Part shown: in pieces, positions 7,612 through 15,358 of the stretch
Layout: the number at the start of each line of letters is the position of its first letter
Numbering within the stretch: the first letter of the stretch is position 1
Source: an uncultured Prevotella sp.
GTDB lineage: Bacteria > Bacteroidota > Bacteroidia > Bacteroidales > Bacteroidaceae
Reading direction: 5' to 3'
NCBI GenBank assembly: GCA_905210845.1
Contig: CAJLYG010000018.1
Location: forward strand, 1-28,609
Length of the DNA stretch: 28,609 nucleotides
The notes under the pieces: model-generated
Seen by the model: the letters and a program-made list of their open reading frames with translations, nothing else
Told to the model about the DNA's origin: nothing
The model's database searches: none
Program-made: the position numbers and the translations under genes

Positions 7612-8952
7612 ATGTCACAATTAACGATTTGCATTATTGTTGTTTTTATCCTGGGCTATCTATTCATAGCTTTGGAGAGTGTTACAAAGGTAAATAAGGC
7701 TGCTATTGCTTTACTGATGTTCGTTGTTTGCTGGACGCTCTTTATGCTGGATCCCGGCAGTTATGTATCCGGTGCCGTAGGCGATCATGTTGCCTCCGCT
7801 GTAAGCGATGTCATCGAGAAGCATTTAGGCAGCACTTCTACCACTCTATTCTTCTTGATGGGAGCGATGACGATTGTTGAGATTGTCGACCAGAACGGTG
7901 GCTTCAACTTCGTCAGGGACGTGATGAAAACGAAAAACAAACGGGGACTGTTATGGCGCATTGCGTTCATGACTTTCTTTCTGTCTGCCATCTTGGATAA
8001 TTTGACAACAAGTATTGTCATGATCATGATTTTACGGAAATTGGTTCAAGACCATAAGGATAGGATTATTTACGCATCCCTTGTGATCATTGCGGCCAAC
8101 TCGGGTGGTGCGTTCTCCCCTATCGGAGATGTCACGACGATCATGCTTTGGAACAAGAATGCTATCACGGCAGTGGGCGTAATCAAAGAAGTTTTGCTTC
8201 CCTCCATCATCTCTATGGCCATCCCCGCTTTTGTCTTGCAATACTCGCTGAAAGGCGAATTGGCGATCCCAACATCCAATGAGGCTACAGCAACTGTTTC
8301 CCAGGAATTCTCAGACGGTCAAAGAAAAGCGATATTCTTCCTCGGCGTAGGCGGTTTGATGCTGGTTCCTGTATTCAAGTCAATTACCCATCTTCCTCCT
8401 TTCACGGGCATTCTCTTGGTATTGGGAATCCTATGGACGACAACGGAAATCTTCTATCGAGGGGTTCATCGCAAGAGCGATGGGATGTCGAAACGTGTAT
8501 CCAACCTGCTTAGTAGAATCGACATGAGCACGATCCTCTTCTTCTTGGGTATCCTCATGGCAGTTGCCTGTTTGGAAACCATCGGGGTTCTCGCTGCCCT
8601 TGGACAGGGACTGAATATAGCTTTCAACGGAAACCATTACATGGTGACAGGCATCATCGGTGTCCTATCAAGTATTGTAGACAATGTTCCTTTGGTGGCA
8701 GGGTGCATGGGTATGTATCCGCTTTCACCGACAGGCGACATGGCTACTGATGGTATTTTCTGGCAGTTGTTAGCTTATTGCGCTGGCGTAGGTGGATCCA
8801 TGCTGATTATCGGATCTGCCGCTGGTGTCGTTGTCATGGGCCTTGAGAAGATTACCTTCGGATGGTACATGAAACATATTTCATGGATTGCATTCGTCGG
8901 CTATATTGCAGGCATCATCTGCTATTGGGTCTTGAAGACTTTTGTCTATTAA
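7612..8952 (+). CDS. nhaD: Na+/H+ antiporter, NhaD family
   Basis: Exchanges cytoplasmic Na+ (or Li+) for protons, serving salt tolerance and pH balance in the inner membrane. The 446 residues contain about twelve hydrophobic segments of the ion transporter superfamily. Recognisable stretches are TTLFFLMGAMTIVEIVDQNGGF, FFLSAILDNLTTSIVM, AANSGGAFSPIGDVTTIMLW (the first conserved half-motif) and SSIVDNVPLVAG (the second, with the paired aspartate-asparagine expected in the ion path). It is a single-gene transcript, with a -7 box upstream and a strong hairpin 19 bases after the stop. It is divergent from rhaB with no evident functional link. Confidence 0.93.
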   Translation: MSQLTICIIVVFILGYLFIALESVTKVNKAAIALLMFVVCWTLFMLDPGSYVSGAVGDHVASAVSDVIEKHLGSTSTTLFFLMGAMTIVEIVDQNGGFNFVRDVMKTKNKRGLLWRIAFMTFFLSAILDNLTTSIVMIMILRKLVQDHKDRIIYASLVIIAANSGGAFSPIGDVTTIMLWNKNAITAVGVIKEVLLPSIISMAIPAFVLQYSLKGELAIPTSNEATATVSQEFSDGQRKAIFFLGVGGLMLVPVFKSITHLPPFTGILLVLGILWTTTEIFYRGVHRKSDGMSKRVSNLLSRIDMSTILFFLGILMAVACLETIGVLAALGQGLNIAFNGNHYMVTGIIGVLSSIVDNVPLVAGCMGMYPLSPTGDMATDGIFWQLLAYCAGVGGSMLIIGSAAGVVVMGLEKITFGWYMKHISWIAFVGYIAGIICYWVLKTFVY

Positions 8953-8971
8953 TCCAAAGTGAATCCAAAAT

Positions 8972-9022
8972 AAAGAGGGTGGAAAGATACAGCGGCGAAC
9001 GCTGTAACCTTCCACCCTCTTT
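8972..9022. terminator. Strong bidirectional terminator between nhaD and the acetyltransferase
   Basis: A perfect 13-base inverted repeat, AAAGAGGGTGGAA (8972-8984) with 9010-9022, encloses a second stem ACAGCG-GCGAA-CGCTGT (8989-9005). The genes on both sides converge on it. The flanks are moderately T-rich in both directions. Confidence 0.8.
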
Positions 9023-9093
9023 CTATCATAGTCGGCAGCAACGAAACTTTCACCGGCTTGCATGGCTGCCATCCTTATTGATTAGGACAAGCG

Positions 9094-9663
9094 TCAGAAA
9101 ACCACCTGTAAGTGCTTCATCGGATGTCCTCCCCATTGATTTCTGCCCACATATTTGAATCCTATAGCTGTATAGAGCTTCTCAGCCTGTGGATTGCCTG
9201 TATCTACCAATAATCCCACGGCAGGCAATTGCAATGCCCTACCCTTTTCAAGGGTCGCCTTCAGCAAGGCGGTGGCAACGCCTCTTTTCCGATATTGTTC
9301 TCCAACGGCAAGGCTGTCTATATACAATTCTCCTTCTCCGGTTTCATCGGAGATGCCACTGAAGTCCTTCCCGAAAGCTTCCTTTGCCCCACGGATAAAA
9401 GCCTTGCGCAACTCGTGTAACCTTGCACCGTCATAAGAAACACATATTCCCATAACGACATTCTCAGGTCCTAATGCTACCAATGTGTTTTTGTAACTAT
9501 ATTGACTCTCTTCTGCCTCGACAAGTCTTGTCATCAATTGCTCAAATTCATCGAGCGTGTGGTCTTCACCAGCGAAAAACTGGCAGCAATCATAGTTCAT
9601 CGCTTGCATAATCAGTCGCGCAATTACATTCGCTTGACTTTTCTCTGCTGAAGTAATGGTCAT
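9094..9663 (-). CDS. GNAT-family N-acetyltransferase
   Basis: A 189-residue GCN5-related acetyltransferase that would move an acetyl group from acetyl-CoA to an amine; the substrate is unknown. The acetyl-CoA pyrophosphate-binding motif A is QYRKRGVATALL starting at residue 123, after the beta-4 strand ELYIDSLAV, and the C-terminal motif B reads LLVDTGNPQAEKLYTAIGFKYVG. The N-terminal half resembles single-domain GNATs of Bacteroidota with a helical insert (residues 35-100). It has its own good promoter and stands alone, downstream of the kinase gene by 78 bases and convergent with nhaD. Nothing in the sequence identifies it as ribosomal RimI or an antibiotic-modifying enzyme. Confidence 0.88.
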   Translation of the reverse strand: MTITSAEKSQANVIARLIMQAMNYDCCQFFAGEDHTLDEFEQLMTRLVEAEESQYSYKNTLVALGPENVVMGICVSYDGARLHELRKAFIRGAKEAFGKDFSGISDETGEGELYIDSLAVGEQYRKRGVATALLKATLEKGRALQLPAVGLLVDTGNPQAEKLYTAIGFKYVGRNQWGGHPMKHLQVVF

Positions 9664-9695
9664 CGTTGATACTCTTTATATTATGAATGAAGTGG

Positions 9696-9727
9696 CAAAT
9701 TTAGGAATATTTGTTGATAAAAACAAA
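9696..9727 (-). promoter_or_regulatory. Promoter of the GNAT gene
   Basis: On the minus strand TTTG (9727-9724), a 20-base spacer and TAAATTTG (9703-9696) fit the Bacteroidota promoter consensus. The leader to ATG 9663 would be about 27 bases. Confidence 0.7.
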
Positions 9728-9732
9728 TATTC
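9705..9732. repeat. Perfect 11-base inverted repeat over the GNAT -33 element
   Basis: GAATATTTGTT (9705-9715) and its exact complement (9722-9732) flank a 6-base spacer. The right arm contains the -33 TTTG of the GNAT promoter, and the left arm lies between the -33 and -7 boxes. It could be an operator, or an AT-rich terminator of the upstream histidine kinase gene, whose stop is at 9742. Confidence 0.6.
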
Positions 9733-9741
9733 AAGACAAAA

Positions 9742-11151
9742 TCATTTCTTCAGGAAGAAGGTGAAGCAGAGTCCGCCATCAGGATTATTGCTGACGGAGA
9801 TCTTTCCGCCATGGAGCAACACGGCATTCTTAACAATGGCAAGTCCCAATCCTGTACCTCCCATTTTCCTACTACGACCCTTATCAACACGATAGAAACG
9901 TTCAAAAAGCCTTGCCAGATGTTCTTCTGGGACACCGACTCCATTGTCCTTGAACACGAAACTCCACCGGTCTTGACCTTCTCGTGCCCATAAGGTTATC
10001 GTAGTTCCTTCGCCAGCGTATGTAATCGCATTGTCGGTTAAATTACGGAAGACACTATAAAGCAACGAACGATTGCCACGAATCGTGATATTTTCTGGCA
10101 ACTGATTGTCAAACGTCATGTGTCTCTCACTTAACTGCAATGCAGTTTCCTTGATGATGTCACCGACCATGTTTGAGATATCTATGGATTGGAATTCCAT
10201 CAATCCTGGCGCATCGTCCATTCTGTTCAAGCAGGAAATGTCCCTTAACAACGACGTAAGTCGCTCACTTTGCGCATAGCAACGCTGCAGGAAGAGTTGT
10301 TTGGTCTCTTCGTTGATATGAGGGTTCTCCAAGATGGTTTCCAGGTAACCTTGTATACTTGCCACAGGGGTCTTGAGCTCATGCGCTATATTCTGGGTCA
10401 ATTGACGCTTTAGGATATCTTGTTCCTTTCTCGTCGACTGGAGCCGCTTGTAGATCTTAATAATCCTTTCTGCAATCTCTCCTAATTCATCGTCAGGGAA
10501 CTCCGCCAGATCCTCTATTTCAAGAGATTCATTATGGTCGGCACGACTGGCAAAGATCTTTAATTTGGTAATATTGGCACCAAGTCGATTGACAAACCTG
10601 TACAAGACAAGGATCAGGATGACCATTGCAGTAATCGCAAACCAGATATAATGCTGGTCGGCACGCAAAGACTTAGCCAAGTCATTATTATAAGGAAGAG
10701 CAGAACGGATAATATAGTTGCTCTTCGGGAAATAAGTCGCCGAATAAAAATAATCTCTTTTCAAGGTCTTACTGCTTCGATCTACTGTTGCCCCAAAACC
10801 TTGCTTTAATGCTTGCTGTACCTCCGGACGATTCAAGTGGTTGGACATGTTGCCATAGTCTTTCCGCGCAGAATCAAAGAAAACATGCCCCTTCCTGTCA
10901 ATCAGCGTAACACGGAGTGCTTGCTTGGGATGTCTCCTCACATACTCAGCCAATGTCTTCTCATCCCATTTGCCTGTCGACTGCAATGCCTCATTCATAC
11001 GGTCATTGTAATCCTGTAACTGGGTATTGAGCATGTCTATCTTAAATTCCTTTTCACGATTTTGCTGAAAGATAATAAAAGCAATGGCGAATACAAGGAA
11101 TACTGTTAAGACGCTTGCCAGCAACCGTTGTCCAACTGATATTTTCTCCAT
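9742..11151 (-). CDS. Sensor histidine kinase, PhoR/BaeS-like
   Basis: A membrane sensor kinase of about 469 residues that phosphorylates the adjacent response regulator. Membrane segments lie near residues 10-29 and 168-187 and enclose a periplasmic domain of about 140 residues with no family I can name. HisKA follows with the phosphoacceptor His257 in IAHELKTP, then HATPase_c with the N box region LTDNAITYAGEG, DNGVGVPEEHLARLF and GGTGLGLAIVK. Start choice: ATG 11151 overlaps the regulator stop by one base (TGATG), typical of translational coupling, and is preferred to the TTG one codon earlier. The stimulus is unknown. The gene partner and order, regulator first, are usual for this class. 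Confidence 0.9.
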   Translation of the reverse strand: MEKISVGQRLLASVLTVFLVFAIAFIIFQQNREKEFKIDMLNTQLQDYNDRMNEALQSTGKWDEKTLAEYVRRHPKQALRVTLIDRKGHVFFDSARKDYGNMSNHLNRPEVQQALKQGFGATVDRSSKTLKRDYFYSATYFPKSNYIIRSALPYNNDLAKSLRADQHYIWFAITAMVILILVLYRFVNRLGANITKLKIFASRADHNESLEIEDLAEFPDDELGEIAERIIKIYKRLQSTRKEQDILKRQLTQNIAHELKTPVASIQGYLETILENPHINEETKQLFLQRCYAQSERLTSLLRDISCLNRMDDAPGLMEFQSIDISNMVGDIIKETALQLSERHMTFDNQLPENITIRGNRSLLYSVFRNLTDNAITYAGEGTTITLWAREGQDRWSFVFKDNGVGVPEEHLARLFERFYRVDKGRSRKMGGTGLGLAIVKNAVLLHGGKISVSNNPDGGLCFTFFLKK

Positions 11152-11849
11152 CAAGCATCAAAATAATAGCCAAATCCAAGTCGGGTAACAATGCATTTAG
11201 CAAACCTACCAATCTTTTTACGCATTCTGGTGATATTAACATCCACGGTACGGTCGAGTACCAGCACATCTTTAGGCCATACCCTATCAATCAGCTCCTG
11301 CCGTGAAAACACCCTACCCTTTTCATTTAACAAGAGATGCAAGAGCTCGAATTCAGTCTTTGTAAACGGAATCTCCTCTCCATCGATACTGACCGTCTTC
11401 TTATCCAAGTTCATTTCCAATCCTTGGTATTTCAACAAGGAGGGCTGTTGCTCACCAGCTGCTTCCGATGTACGGCGGATCACGGCGCGCACCCTCACCA
11501 ATACCTCCCGAATGGAGAATGGCTTGGAAATATAATCATCAGCACCTAAGTTGAAGCCTGTCACTGTGTCGTTTTCTGTGTCACGGGCTGTAAGGAAGAT
11601 AATGGGAATATGGGCTGTCGCAGGGTCAGCCTTCAGCTTCTTGGCAAGTGCGAATCCTGACATCCCACCCATCATGACATCAAGCAGCAACAAGTCGAAG
11701 GAATTGATCGGAAGCGTCAGGGCTTCCTCCGCAGAATTTGCCGTTTCGACAGCGTATCCGTCTGTCTCCAAATTAAACTTCAGGATTTCACAAAGGTCCT
11801 GTTCATCGTCCACAACTAAAATACGATAACTATTATCTTGCATAATCAT
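11151..11849 (-). CDS. OmpR/PhoB-family response regulator
   Basis: A DNA-binding response regulator of 232 residues. The receiver domain occupies roughly residues 8-125, with acidic pocket DDE near 15-17, phosphoacceptor Asp57 in LLLLDVMM, the conserved T/A and lysine in FLTARD and YISKPF. The C-terminal winged-helix (about 135-232) contains TKTEFELLHLLLNEKGRVFSRQ and the recognition region VDVNITRMRKKIG. A second in-frame ATG two codons in is an equally plausible start. It is co-transcribed with the kinase (stop and start overlap) from its own promoter in the gap after cysK. The target genes cannot be told from the sequence. Confidence 0.92.
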   Translation of the reverse strand: MIMQDNSYRILVVDDEQDLCEILKFNLETDGYAVETANSAEEALTLPINSFDLLLLDVMMGGMSGFALAKKLKADPATAHIPIIFLTARDTENDTVTGFNLGADDYISKPFSIREVLVRVRAVIRRTSEAAGEQQPSLLKYQGLEMNLDKKTVSIDGEEIPFTKTEFELLHLLLNEKGRVFSRQELIDRVWPKDVLVLDRTVDVNITRMRKKIGRFAKCIVTRLGFGYYFDA

Positions 11850-11865
11850 TTTATTGATGACAATG

Positions 11866-11899
11866 CAAAGATAATAATTATCGTAATAAGTGTGTCAAA
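11866..11899 (-). promoter_or_regulatory. Promoter of the response regulator-kinase operon
   Basis: On the minus strand TTTG (11899-11896), a 22-base spacer and TATCTTTG (11873-11866). The -7 box is exact and the spacer slightly long. It lies between the cysK stop and ATG 11849, so the two-component pair need not depend on cysK readthrough. Confidence 0.65.
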
Positions 11900-11931
11900 A
11901 CTTGTATTACAATTTAATGACATCTCCCTTT

Positions 11932-12879
11932 TTATAGGGGATATTCATCAAAAGCATAGAGCACAGTAGAGAGATAACGCTCACCTGTGTCGGGAAGCAA
12001 GACAACGATATTCTTGTCTTCATTGCCTGGGCGCTTGGCTATCTGGGCTGCTGCATAGACTGCACCTCCGGAGGAAATTCCAACCAGCAAGCCTTCTTGC
12101 TGCGCCAATTGACGTCCTGTTAGAATTGCAGCATCATTGTCGATGTCAAGAACCTCGTCTATGACGGATGGATCATAAGTCTTGGGGATAAACCCAGCCC
12201 CAATGCCCTGAATCTTATGTGGACCAGGCTTGCCTCCATTCAGGACGGCAGAGGTGTTAGGTTCATAGGCTATAACCTGAACATCGGGATTATATTCCTT
12301 CAAGCGTTTGCCAATTCCTGAGACAGTACCACCTGTTCCCACACCAGCAACAAAGATATCCACCTTTCCTTCTGTCTGGTTCCAAATCTCCACCCCTGTC
12401 GTCTCATAATGGCGACGAGGATTGGCTGGATTCTCAAACTGTTGCAGGATCACGGACCCAGGAATAGAGTCACGAAGCTCTTCTGCAGCTTTAATAGCAC
12501 CTGCCATTCCGTCACGACCACTGGTTAATTTCACCTGTGCACCGTAAGCCTTTACCAAATTCCGGCGTTCTACACTCATCGTCTCTGGCATTGTCAGGAT
12601 CAGATGATAGCCCTTGACGGCTGCTACCAAGGCAAGGCCAACTCCTGTATTGCCACTGGTAGGTTCAATAATGGTGGCTCCCGGCTTCAACTTTCCCGTT
12701 GCTTCTGCGTCCTCGACCATAGCAAGGGCAATACGGTCCTTCACACTGCCACCAGGATTAAAAAATTCAACCTTGGCAATAAGGGGCTTTTTCAGTCCCA
12801 TAAAAGCAGAATATTTATTCAGTTCCAACAGAGGAGTGTTACCAATCAGTTCTGTCAGTTGCTTTGCAATCTTTGTCAT
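11932..12879 (-). CDS. cysK: Cysteine synthase (O-acetylserine sulfhydrylase)
   Basis: Makes L-cysteine from O-acetylserine and sulfide with pyridoxal phosphate. The 315-residue protein is of normal length for the CysK family. The PLP lysine is Lys47 in NPGGSVKDR, the substrate loop is EPTSGNTGVGLA, the phosphate-binding glycine loop is GVGTGGTVSGIG, and the cofactor-ring serine is in GISSGGAV. The C-terminus ends LSTVLYAFDEYPL, without the long regulatory domain of cystathionine beta-synthase. It lies 82 bases downstream of metY on the same strand with a hairpin between them, so the two sulfide-incorporating enzymes are probably co-regulated. Confidence 0.95.
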   Translation of the reverse strand: MTKIAKQLTELIGNTPLLELNKYSAFMGLKKPLIAKVEFFNPGGSVKDRIALAMVEDAEATGKLKPGATIIEPTSGNTGVGLALVAAVKGYHLILTMPETMSVERRNLVKAYGAQVKLTSGRDGMAGAIKAAEELRDSIPGSVILQQFENPANPRRHYETTGVEIWNQTEGKVDIFVAGVGTGGTVSGIGKRLKEYNPDVQVIAYEPNTSAVLNGGKPGPHKIQGIGAGFIPKTYDPSVIDEVLDIDNDAAILTGRQLAQQEGLLVGISSGGAVYAAAQIAKRPGNEDKNIVVLLPDTGERYLSTVLYAFDEYPL

Positions 12880-12910
12880 ATTTTTCTTTCTTTTTTGTCG
12901 GTTAAAAGCG

Positions 12911-12942
12911 GAGGCATCCTCTTTGTGCAGAGAATGTCTCCT
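12911..12942 (-). other. Hairpin in the metY-cysK intergenic leader
   Basis: On the minus strand a stem of about 13 pairs, with one A-C mismatch and one T-G pair, closes on the loop GCACAA; the arms begin GGAGACATTCTCT and end AGAGGATGCCTCC. GCTTTTAACC follows, a weak T-run. It ends about 30 bases before the cysK start. It may be an attenuator, a processing site or a leaky terminator. Confidence 0.5.
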
Positions 12943-12961
12943 TCATTCATTCTCTCTCGTT

Positions 12962-14257
12962 TTATTTCTCATTCTTTACAGCCTCGAAAGCCTGATCCAA
13001 GTCATCAATGATATCCTGATAATGCTCTGTGCCTATGCTCAGACGGATCGTACTCGGATAGATACCCTGCTCTGCTGCTTCTTCCAGACTTAACTCTGAA
13101 TGGGTCGTCGTCAATGGATGGATGACCAATGACTTCACATCAGCAACATTAGCAAGCAAGGAGAAGATCTTCAGATGGTCGATGAAATCCCATGCCTTCT
13201 GCTGGCTTCCATCTATCTCGAAGGTGAAGATGCTACCGCCCCCATTGGGGAAAATACGCTCATACAGGTCATGATTGGGGTGGTTCGGCTCTGCGGGATG
13301 ATTGATCTTCTTCACCTGAGGCTGCTTCTCAAGATATTCCAGTACTTTCTTCGTATTGAAAACATGGCGCTCAACACGCAGGCTCAATGTCTCCAGGCCT
13401 TGGAGCAGGATGAAAGCGTTGAAGGGTGATAGCGTGGCACCTTCATCACGCAGCAACAAAGCACGGACACGGGTAACAAACGGCGCAGGAATCTTGCCAA
13501 ACACCAAACCGTGATAAGAGGGATCCGGATCATTGAACTGAGGGAATTTCTTCGGATCCTTTGTCCAGTCAAAAGTTCCTCCATCCACAATAACACCGCC
13601 TAAGCTGGTTCCATGGCCACCAATAAACTTCGTTGCAGAATGAACAACGACATCGGCTCCATGCTCAATAGGACGAATCAGGTAAGGAGTACCAAAGGTA
13701 TTGTCGATCACCAAAGGTAAGCCATGGCGATGCGCAATCTCAGCACTGCGCTCAATATCAGAGATATTTGAATTCGGATTGCCCAAGGTCTCAATATAAA
13801 CGAGCTTTGTATTGGGTTTAATACTTCTTTCCAATTCATCATAATCATCCGGGTCAACGAAGGTAGATTCTATTCCATACTTGCTCAGGGTATGAGCCAA
13901 TAAGTTATAGGTACCTCCATAGATGGTCTTGCTCGCAACAACATGATCACCGGCAAGGGCAATATTCATAATGGCATACGTAACGGCGGCAGCTCCTGAG
14001 GCAACAGCAAGACCGCCCACGCCTCCTTCAAGGGCAGAAACACGCTCTTCGAAAACGCTCTGTGTCGTATTGGTCAGACGACCATAGATATTTCCTGCAT
14101 CTTTCAGGGCGAAACGCTCATAAGCATGCTTGCTATTATGGAAGACATACGAGGTGGTCTGATAAATAGGCACAGCCCGTGAATCAGTGGCGGGATCAGC
14201 CTGTTCCTGTCCTACATGAAGTTGCAACGTCTCGAAATGATACTTGTGATTTGCCAT
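12962..14257 (-). CDS. metY: O-acetylhomoserine aminocarboxypropyltransferase (sulfhydrylase)
   Basis: Condenses O-acetylhomoserine with sulfide to give homocysteine, a direct-sulfhydrylation route to methionine. The 431 residues are right for MetY, longer than the MetB/MetC group. Family features are the N-terminal FETLQLHVGQ, the IYQTTSYVF segment, the PLP-binding Lys210 in VVHSATKFIGGHGT, the large-subunit-specific FNAFILLQGLETLSLRVERH, and the C-terminal IRLSIGTEHYQDIIDDLDQA. It is upstream of cysK and preceded by a -7 box and an inverted repeat likely to bind a regulator. I saw no SAM riboswitch core in its short leader. Confidence 0.93.
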   Translation of the reverse strand: MANHKYHFETLQLHVGQEQADPATDSRAVPIYQTTSYVFHNSKHAYERFALKDAGNIYGRLTNTTQSVFEERVSALEGGVGGLAVASGAAAVTYAIMNIALAGDHVVASKTIYGGTYNLLAHTLSKYGIESTFVDPDDYDELERSIKPNTKLVYIETLGNPNSNISDIERSAEIAHRHGLPLVIDNTFGTPYLIRPIEHGADVVVHSATKFIGGHGTSLGGVIVDGGTFDWTKDPKKFPQFNDPDPSYHGLVFGKIPAPFVTRVRALLLRDEGATLSPFNAFILLQGLETLSLRVERHVFNTKKVLEYLEKQPQVKKINHPAEPNHPNHDLYERIFPNGGGSIFTFEIDGSQQKAWDFIDHLKIFSLLANVADVKSLVIHPLTTTHSELSLEEAAEQGIYPSTIRLSIGTEHYQDIIDDLDQAFEAVKNEK

Positions 14258-14305
14258 AATTCTATTCCTTTCTTATTATTTTTTATTATTTTCTTATCAA
14301 CACTG

Positions 14306-14313
14306 CAAAGGTA
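14306..14313 (-). promoter_or_regulatory. -7 box of the metY promoter
   Basis: On the minus strand TACCTTTG matches TAnnTTTG, 48 bases before ATG 14257. The -33 position carries TTAT rather than TTTG. The inverted repeat at 14346-14385 lies directly upstream, where an activator would bind. Confidence 0.6.
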
Positions 14314-14345
14314 CGGCGAAATCCCATGGTAGGAAATAACACGAT

Positions 14346-14385
14346 TTTGGCATTTGGCATACCACGTTTGTGGTATAATGCCTAA
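14346..14385. promoter_or_regulatory. Inverted repeat with TTTGGCAT half-sites upstream of metY
   Basis: ATACCAC-GTTT-GTGGTAT (14359-14376) is a perfect 7-base inverted repeat. It is flanked by TTTGGCAT at 14353-14360 and its near complement ATGCCTAA at 14378-14385; another TTTGGCAT stands at 14346-14353. The array lies about 35-70 bases upstream of the metY -7 box and over 90 bases from the ATPase promoter, so it most likely serves metY. The binding protein is unknown. Confidence 0.55.
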
Positions 14386-14477
14386 AAGAGGAGGAAAAGG
14401 GTGTTCAATATGGGGTATTTTATCTCCATAGATGCAAAAATCCAAATGATAGAGATACAACTCTCACATCTTTTTTC

Positions 14478-14485
14478 TATATTTG
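14478..14485 (+). promoter_or_regulatory. -7 box for the ATPase-DUF4435 operon
   Basis: TATATTTG matches TAnnTTTG, with no clear -33 element. It lies 14 bases before ATG 14500 and 26 before ATG 14512, so it argues against starts further upstream in the open frame (GTG 14401, ATG 14410). Confidence 0.5.
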
Positions 14486-14499
14486 CCTTAGAAAACAAA

Positions 14500-15351
14500 A
14501 TGGAGACGGACATGCAAAAATACGCAGATTATATCAAGCAGATTGAGATCGAATCTCTGTGGAGTGGCAAGAAGCACATACTCTGGAATCTCGATCGCAC
14601 AGTAAACATCCTCAGTGGGGTGAACGGGGTTGGCAAGAGCACCATTCTGAACAAGGTAGTAAAAGGCCTGAAGGCTGGCGGGGAGTTTCCCAGCCATCTG
14701 ATAAAAGGTGTCCACCTAAAAGTAAGTCCGGAAGACGCAACGTGGATACGGTTTGATGTCATTCGCTCTTTCGACCGTCCCCTGATGAATATTGATACCA
14801 TCACGAAGCTGGACATGAGCTTGGCAACTGAGCTTGATTTCCAACTCTTCCAATTACAGCGTAAATACTTGGATTATCAGGTCAACGTAGGCAATCGCAT
14901 CATACAGTGCCTCCAGCAAGGTACTCCTGAAGCGGCAGCCGAGGCTCAAAGGCTCAGCGCTCCCAAGAAGCTCTTCCAAGATCTGATTGACAAGCTGTTC
15001 TCTGAGACTGGGAAAAAGATCATCCGCACGGAAAATGAGATTCGCTTCTCACAAATGGGAGAGACATTAGTTCCATATCAGCTCTCCAGTGGGGAAAAAC
15101 AAATGCTTGCCATCTTACTGACTGTCCTCATAGAGGACCAGAAAAACTACGTGCTTTTTATGGATGAGCCTGAGGTAAGCCTGCACGTAGAATGGCAAGA
15201 GCAGTTGATCGACTTGATCCTTCAACTGAACCCGAATGTGCAGATTATCCTCACGACCCATAGTCCTGCCGTGATCATGAATGGATGGATGGACCATGTA
15301 ACGGAAGTCTCTGACATTACAGATCAGGATCTCCAGTCTACAACCAAGTAA
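14500..15351 (+). CDS. Compact ABC-type AAA ATPase, partner of DUF4435 protein
   Basis: A 283-residue stand-alone ABC-type ATPase of the OLD/AAA_15-AAA_21 group. Walker A is GVNGVGKST (40-48), the ABC signature LSSGE (195-199), Walker B VLFMDEPEVSL with Asp222 and Glu223, and the switch histidine His254 in LTTHSPAVI. Between Walker A and the signature is only a short helical insert, unlike the long coiled coils of SMC/RecN or the roughly 450-residue AriA. There are no membrane segments, so it is not a transporter. It is followed after 7 bases by a DUF4435 Toprim-like gene. In PARIS, an ABC ATPase (AriA) cages a DUF4435 nuclease (AriB) until a phage protein triggers it; a similar role here is inference. 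Start: ATG 14500 fits the -7 box, and 14512 is also possible. Confidence 0.85.
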   Translation: METDMQKYADYIKQIEIESLWSGKKHILWNLDRTVNILSGVNGVGKSTILNKVVKGLKAGGEFPSHLIKGVHLKVSPEDATWIRFDVIRSFDRPLMNIDTITKLDMSLATELDFQLFQLQRKYLDYQVNVGNRIIQCLQQGTPEAAAEAQRLSAPKKLFQDLIDKLFSETGKKIIRTENEIRFSQMGETLVPYQLSSGEKQMLAILLTVLIEDQKNYVLFMDEPEVSLHVEWQEQLIDLILQLNPNVQIILTTHSPAVIMNGWMDHVTEVSDITDQDLQSTTK

Positions 15352-15358
15352 GGAGCCT

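Noticed and set aside
9023..9093. A small gene between the nhaD terminator and the acetyltransferase
   Set aside because: The open frames here are shadows running in from nhaD and cross the terminator; no start site, promoter or family pattern supports a gene.
11890..11945. A terminator hairpin after cysK (CCCCTATAAAAAGGG)
   Set aside because: Only three or four pairs overlapping the stop codon and no T-run; too weak to call.
14258..14400. A SAM or other sulfur riboswitch in the metY leader
   Set aside because: The predicted leader is under 50 bases, too short for a SAM-I type fold, and the inverted repeat lies upstream of the promoter box, so it is not transcribed with metY.
14401..14499. 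An N-terminal extension of the ATPase starting at GTG 14401 or ATG 14410
   Set aside because: The -7 box at 14478-14485 lies inside it, and the extra residues do not resemble the start of this ATPase family.
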